Shown here piece after piece: positions 47,893 through 52,500 of a DNA stretch of 52,500 bases. Each line of letters begins with the position of its first letter. The first letter of the stretch is position 1. Location of the stretch: contig CM022668.1 of assembly GCA_012295275.1 (NCBI GenBank), positions 15,083,391 to 15,135,890 on the forward strand, written 5' to 3'. The notes below the pieces were generated by a model. The model was not told where the DNA came from and ran no database searches. It worked only from the letters and a program-made list of their open reading frames with translations. The stretch is from Chrysomallon squamiferum. Taxonomy: Eukaryota; Mollusca; Gastropoda; Neomphalida; Peltospiridae. The translations under genes were made by a program, and so were the position numbers.

Positions 47893-48224
47893 TCATCCTT
47901 TCTTCTCTCTTTCTCAGTTCACTCCTCTCTCTTTCTTTCTTTCTTGGTATGCCTTTTGTCTTCTGGGATTCTTTTCATTCTTTTCTTTTCTCTTTTTTAA
48001 ATGCCATTACTTCATTACCAATCTTTAAAACACGTAAAAAGTTACATCCACAAATTTGAAAATCTTATTTTTAAAAAAAAATTTGACTGCAAAACTCTAA
48101 TTAGTATTTAAAAGCCAGTTAACTGAAGGTGTCAGAGAATCTTCAGCAAATACCACGTTCTTTTAGCACTCTCTGCGTTTTCTCTGGAATACCAGCCATG
48201 CTGTGTTAAAGTTTAATAATGAAC

Positions 48225-48565
48225 GGCAGGGGCCGATCTAAAATTATCAGCAGGGGTAGGGGGAGCCATTCCAGATTATCACATTATATATCTTTAATTT
48301 CTTTTTAAATCCATAATTTTTCATTATGTTGACCAAAATCTGGAGGTTTGACAAAATTATGAAATGTTTAATTTACCGTTAAGAAAACTGTTTTTTATAG
48401 ATTAATTATTGCTCGTATTAAGTTACTAATTTCTCGAAAATATTAAAAACTTATTTTTTGTTTATGACTAACAAACAGAAACGTTTGTGCATTCAGTTTA
48501 CATGTTATGAAGACTACAAAACCCCCCAAAACAAAACGAAACAAAACAAAACAAAGAAAGATATT
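48225..48565. mobile_element. Dispersed repeat copy 1 with CAAAA-type tail
   Basis: Bases 48446-48535 align with 49358-49445 (shared blocks TTTGTTTATGA, TAACAA, GTGCATTCAGTTTAC/GTGTATTCAGTTTAC, AAAACCCCCC/AAAATCCCCC). Both copies end in AAAACAAAA-type sequence, like a retroposon tail. Upstream, GGCAGGGGCCGATCTAAAAT (48225-48244) may be part of the same element. No open frame, family unknown. Confidence 0.6.
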
Positions 48566-48671
48566 CAATATCAGCTTTTAAAAAGTCTATAAAATTAAAT
48601 TTCTTATCAATTGTTTACTGATTTTTTTTTTTTTTAATTGAAATAACTTCCGCTATGCAACTTGCTACTGT

Positions 48672-48735
48672 TTTATTTATTTATTTATTTATTTATTTTG
48701 TATTATTTTATTTTATTTTATTTTATATTCATTTT
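48672..48735. repeat. (TTTA)n and (ATTTT)n
   Basis: TTTA 48672-48700 then ATTTT units to about 48723. Confidence 0.94.
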
Positions 48736-48899
48736 ATGTTCTATTTTTGTCTTTGCCGAAAGAATTCTATTTTCGTTACCTTCCCATAATTACGAAAATA
48801 CAAACGAAGCCGTTAATAATCCAGTCATGAAGCTTTGTCTGGAACGGGAAATATGCATATAACTGTATATATACATTTATTAATGAAAATACTTAATTT

Positions 48900-49240
48900 T
48901 CTATCATTGTGCTACCTCGTGCAGAAACGGCAGATTTATTTTTAAATAACTGTTATTGCTACCTGAAATTACATGCCGGCATTTGTCGTAATTTACATTC
49001 CTTTTTACAAATACTTATTTAAAACATCCATCCCGTGCTTGAATGCAGTCACTGAAAGGAAACACTCGCCATGAAACCGTGGAAGATTATCCAGCATTGT
49101 GATAGACAGCACATGTATCTTTTCATGCAACATAAACGTGTACGAAAGTGATTAATTATTTAGCTGAACACAGATTCTGCGCGCCAGTTTTGTTCTCTAT
49201 GCAAAGCGTGTTTGAAACCAGCACAATAAAATAGCAGGGA
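48900..49240. other. Complex non-repetitive sequence, no gene seen
   Basis: About 340 bases with balanced composition. All six frames are broken, with no matched splice signals. Confidence 0.4.
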
Positions 49241-49339
49241 CGAGCGTTTCGAAATCTCTGAAACCATCAATGGGGGTAGAAGGCCCGATGCCTTTGAAAC
49301 CTTTAGAACCACATTTCGAGTATTCTCAGTCCTTTAAAA

Positions 49340-49460
49340 CCACTATTAAAAGATATTTAAAAAGTTTATTTCTTGTTTATGATTAACAAGTGGATATGTT
49401 CGTGTATTCAGTTTACGTTTAGATCACAAAATCCCCCCGAAAAAACAAAATAAAAGATAC
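49340..49460. mobile_element. Dispersed repeat copy 2
   Basis: Partner of the repeat at 48446, same orientation, about 910 bp downstream, similar by eye at roughly three quarters of positions. Ends in an A-rich AAAACAAAATAAAAG tail. Confidence 0.6.
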
Positions 49461-49947
49461 AGATGTTTGCTTCATGAAATTACTAAAACCATCATTCATG
49501 GCGTAGTTACAAATTATTAATAATTACAAGTGATAACCTTGTACCGTTATACATATGTTGTAGTATGGGGCCTATATTTTATTATGAGTCATGACATTTT
49601 AATGGGATTATAAAAAAAAGATGGTGTGAAATTGTATGAAATTAACTGACATATACGACTTTGGGTAATATAATAAACTATGCGATGATACGTAATAAAT
49701 AAAAAATATCGAAACACTGAAAATAAATTACATTTAAAAAAAAAAAGAATTCTTAATAATTTTATTTTTTCTCTATCTAGTCTTTAACATATTAGTATAC
49801 ATTTAAAACATTTTACAGTTTGAATTTAATCGCGTTACAAAAAAACAAAAAAAACAACAAAAAAAACACACAACCCACAACAGATACAGAATAAATCTGA
49901 CCTCACCGGCAGGGAATCTACAAAAAAAAAAAAAACCCGACCCTCAC

Positions 49948-50098
49948 CTGGTATCCGCCCTAGAGCGACATGCCACCTGTAATCACGAAGCATTATCACT
50001 CGCGACATTCCCTGCAATTTGCATAAATGCAATAAGCAACCTGTGTACCTGTGTGCTAGCCCCGGTTTGCCTGCGAAGCATTTTGACAGGTGTAACAT
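49948..50098 (-). CDS. Candidate coding exon (C), gene unknown
   Basis: On the minus strand, ATG 50098-50096, preceded by an in-frame stop at 50113-50111, opens 50 codons plus one base to a good donor, ACCAG then GTGAGG (49947-49942). The peptide begins MLHLSKCFAGKPGLAHRYTG and ends with DYRWHVALGRIP. It is basic with several Cys/His. Alternatively a 3' splice site (AAATTGCAG, last base near 50012) would make a short internal exon reading MSRVIMLRDYRWHVALGRIP. The DNA is complex and GC-richer than its flanks, with an octamer ATTTGCAT at 50017-50024 and CACCTG E-boxes. It ends in phase 1, unlike exons A (distal donor) and B. No homology recognised. Confidence 0.28.
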
Positions 50099-50254
50099 AT
50101 GTATGCATATCTAATATACTCGCGAACAGATAACACAAACCATTTGTGCTGGTGAGTATAATGCATGTAGCGGTGGATTTAAATCGACAGATGTTTTGAG
50201 CTGTCGGAGAGAACAAATTTGAAGGCAGTTGTTTATTTTATTGGCTTGTTCGCT

Positions 50255-50392
50255 ATTTTTTTTTTTTTTTTTTATTTTGGTTATTTTGCTGCACATTGCG
50301 TGTAATGTGAATTGCAAAGTTTGTTACAGATTCTTCTTCATCGCTAATTAACGTGAAATTTAGATTAGCCTATTGAATTAGTCTTTCTTTTA

Positions 50393-50464
<72 letters not shown>

Positions 50465-50752
50465 AACGCACACACACGCACACACTCACATACGCTTTCT
50501 CTTTCTCTCATTCTATCGCCTCTTCCTCCATTTCGTTTTTCCTTTGTTACTATTTTCTTCTGTCTATCCGGCTACCTTTACGTATTCATCTAACATTTAT
50601 CTATGTACATATTATTTACTTTCTGGCATGAGACTTCTTTCATCTTTCCTTCTCTCTCTCTCACACACGCTCAATCTTTCTCCCTCTCTCCCTCTCTTTG
50701 ATTTTCGCTCTCTATCTATCTGAGACATATACAAACAAAAAAACGCACGCAC

Positions 50753-50797
<45 letters not shown>

Positions 50798-50800
50798 ATA
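50255..50800. repeat. Poly-T, (CT)n and (CA)n repeats
   Basis: T run 50256-50273, CT 50395-50461 then CA-rich, CT/CA short runs at 50650-50700, CA 50755-50790. Confidence 0.95.
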
Positions 50801-50874
50801 CACAGGCCCACACAAACTGAGAAACACTTTGAATAATTTTATGCCACTTTAGGCAACATGTTCAGGAAGGAACA

Positions 50875-50905
50875 AAAATAATAATAGTAATGATGATGAT
50901 AATAA

Positions 50906-50936
<31 letters not shown>

Positions 50937-50945
50937 ATATCATAG
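50875..50945. repeat. (GAT)/(AAT) and (AAAT)n
   Basis: AAAT units 50904-50938, preceded by AAT/GAT. Confidence 0.94.
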
Positions 50946-51299
50946 CCCCTGAAAAAAACACCCCCCCGGTAAATCAAAACAACACACAAGACACATGCAC
51001 TACAACTCGACAGGTTTCTTGCAGTCGATTTGCTGGAAGAACGACGACACTAGAATGGAAACTGCAGCAACCACGGCAACACCACGCCCCGTCTCTGTTA
51101 ACCACCTCGTGGGCAAACTGTAGAAAATAAACAAATCCACGAAAAGACTGATACGCAGAGATGGCAACCACCCAAGAGTGCTTGTTAATTCTTCAAACTT
51201 TCGTAACACCCGTGTCAGAAAGATTTTTTCTCTTTTCTTTTTTTGGCTCAGAGCATTATTATTTTTTCTTCGTTACTTTCTTTTTGTTGTTGTTTTACT

Positions 51300-51357
<58 letters not shown>

Positions 51358-51358
51358 C
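51300..51358. repeat. (TA)n-poly-T
   Basis: TA 51306-51330, then T about 27 bases to 51357. Confidence 0.95.
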
Positions 51359-51600
51359 TCAGAGCATTGCACGAGATTATAATCGGTTGCCAAGGTGTCT
51401 GGAAGTGTCGCACCTGGCAACCATTCGTTAGTCCGAACCTGCCTAATATTTCTGCCTAATTTCCCGCTGCGCGTGCGAGTGAAACAGAACACTGTGTTGA
51501 TGTTAGTCTTGTGGCAAGTTGGGGAGCGCATTCGATCGTGCATTTGGAGCGTTTTTCTGACAGCCAGCTGATGACTCAGACCCAGTGTAATCATTTCCAG
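51358..51600. promoter_or_regulatory. GC-richer island with GGTTGCC/GGCAACC hairpin
   Basis: GGTTGCCAAGGTG (51385-51397) and CACCTGGCAACC (51411-51422) pair with a single bulge across a 13-nt loop. GGTTGCC/GGCAACC are also X-box half sites. The minus frame across the island (51594-51298) has no good start or donor, so I do not call it coding. Confidence 0.35.
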
Positions 51601-51679
51601 AATCTCTTTTTTTTTTTTTTTACCTGTGTCAGACTTGTTTCTTCTCTGCTGTTTTTAAAGCCTCCGCCACCTTGCTGTT

Positions 51680-51773
51680 TCTCTCTCTCTCTCTCATCTT
51701 CTTTAAAGCCTCCTCCACCTTTCTCTCTGTTTCTCTGTCTCTCTCTCTCTCTCTCTCTCATCTTCTTCTGTCA

Positions 51774-51854
<81 letters not shown>

Positions 51855-51960
51855 TTCTCTCATCTTCTTCTGTCATTAACTCTTTTCTCATTATCTCATT
51901 TCTCTCTCCGTCTCTCTCTCTTCTTCTGTTTTTCTCTCTGATACTTTTTCTATCTATCAT
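51680..51960. repeat. (CT)n arrays, partly duplicated
   Basis: CT at 51682-51694, 51737-51759 and 51778-51844, with TCATCTTCTTCTGTCATT between them occurring twice (about 51758 and 51860). CT-rich DNA continues to 52170. Confidence 0.95.
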
Positions 51961-52364
51961 TTACTTGCTTTTTTTACAGTTTGCCCAATTTGTCACTCGG
52001 TAATACTTTTCCACTTCTCTGTTATTCTCCTCTTTCTCTAGTTTCTTTTTCTTTTTTTTCATTTTCTCTTCCTGCCATTCGTTATATTTCTCTCTCTCTC
52101 ATTCCACCCATCTTTCTAGCTATTCCTGTCTGTCTGTCAGTCTGTCTGTCTCTTTCTCTCTCTCAGTTAGTCACTCAATGACTCATATACAACCATTTAC
52201 TTTTAATTGTTCACCAAAAAAACCCCTTTTTTTTATCCTTCTACTCTACGTTAAAATTAAGCTTCTCGCAAACAGGTTTTTGCGCTTCTCCCGCGAACAA
52301 TTTCTCGAATTTAAACCTGAATTTAATTCATCAAACTACCTCCCTAATATCAAATAGGAAAAAT

Positions 52365-52500
52365 ATTAATTCTAATAATAGTAATAAGTGTGATTATAGT
52401 AATACAAATAACATCACTAGTAGTCGTTGTACAAATAAGAATAGTAGTAGTAATAGTTGTTTTTGTTGTTGTTGTAGAAGTTGTACTTGTAGTAGTGGTA
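52365..52500. repeat. TAG/AAT/TTG trinucleotide repeat at the right edge
   Basis: Interrupted TAG, AAT and GTT units continuing to the window end. Confidence 0.85.

Overview
This is a eukaryotic, almost certainly animal, window: AT-rich, with no operons and no complete gene I can name, and an extreme load of simple repeats. There are about sixteen (GA)n/(CT)n arrays of roughly 50-190 bp, many AAT/GAA/TAG/CAT trinucleotide blocks, and many homopolymers above 20 bases. This repeat profile, plus an AAGGGAGATAAC motif that I associate with molluscan non-coding DNA, suggests a mollusc or related lophotrochozoan. That is a low-confidence guess. Almost every open frame over 60 codons is translated microsatellite or homopolymer and is not reported as a gene.

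Layout. 0-3.6 kb: a possible 91-codon membrane protein on the minus strand (610-885), GA/TC arrays, and a possible plus-strand terminal exon (3179-3348) followed by AATAAA. 3.6-14.8 kb: non-coding, with trinucleotide repeats, a 26-bp minisatellite, a 35-bp duplication and a few more complex islands. 14.8-17.3 kb: an X-box, then the best exon-like interval (15740-15927, minus) under a TATA-rich, CpG-rich sequence that also carries a TATA box and a strong splice donor on the plus strand. 17.3-27 kb: microsatellites, a homeodomain/POU-type island at 19.0 kb, a paired-CRE island at 22.2 kb and decayed repeats. 27.1-31.3 kb: CpG-richer sequence holding a second exon-like interval (27114-27256, minus) downstream of two perfect CREs. 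35.7-35.9 kb: three CRE-type sites just upstream of a very good minus-strand donor. 39.6-43.6 kb: a block nearly free of microsatellites that looks like a decayed tandem array. 43.7-44.1 kb: a CpG-rich, (CG)8-bearing promoter-like block. 46.6 kb: a 10-bp minisatellite. 48.4 and 49.4 kb: two copies of one dispersed repeat. 49.9-50.1 kb: a third exon-like interval (minus). The rest is CT/CA repeats.

Working model (inference): much of the window may be the 5' part of a large minus-strand gene with several alternative first exons, some CRE-driven, spaced over tens of kilobases. The body of that gene would lie beyond the left edge. The two best exon candidates end in the same splice phase if the distal donor of the 27-kb exon is used. 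No conserved protein domain was recognised, so the identity of any such gene is unknown.
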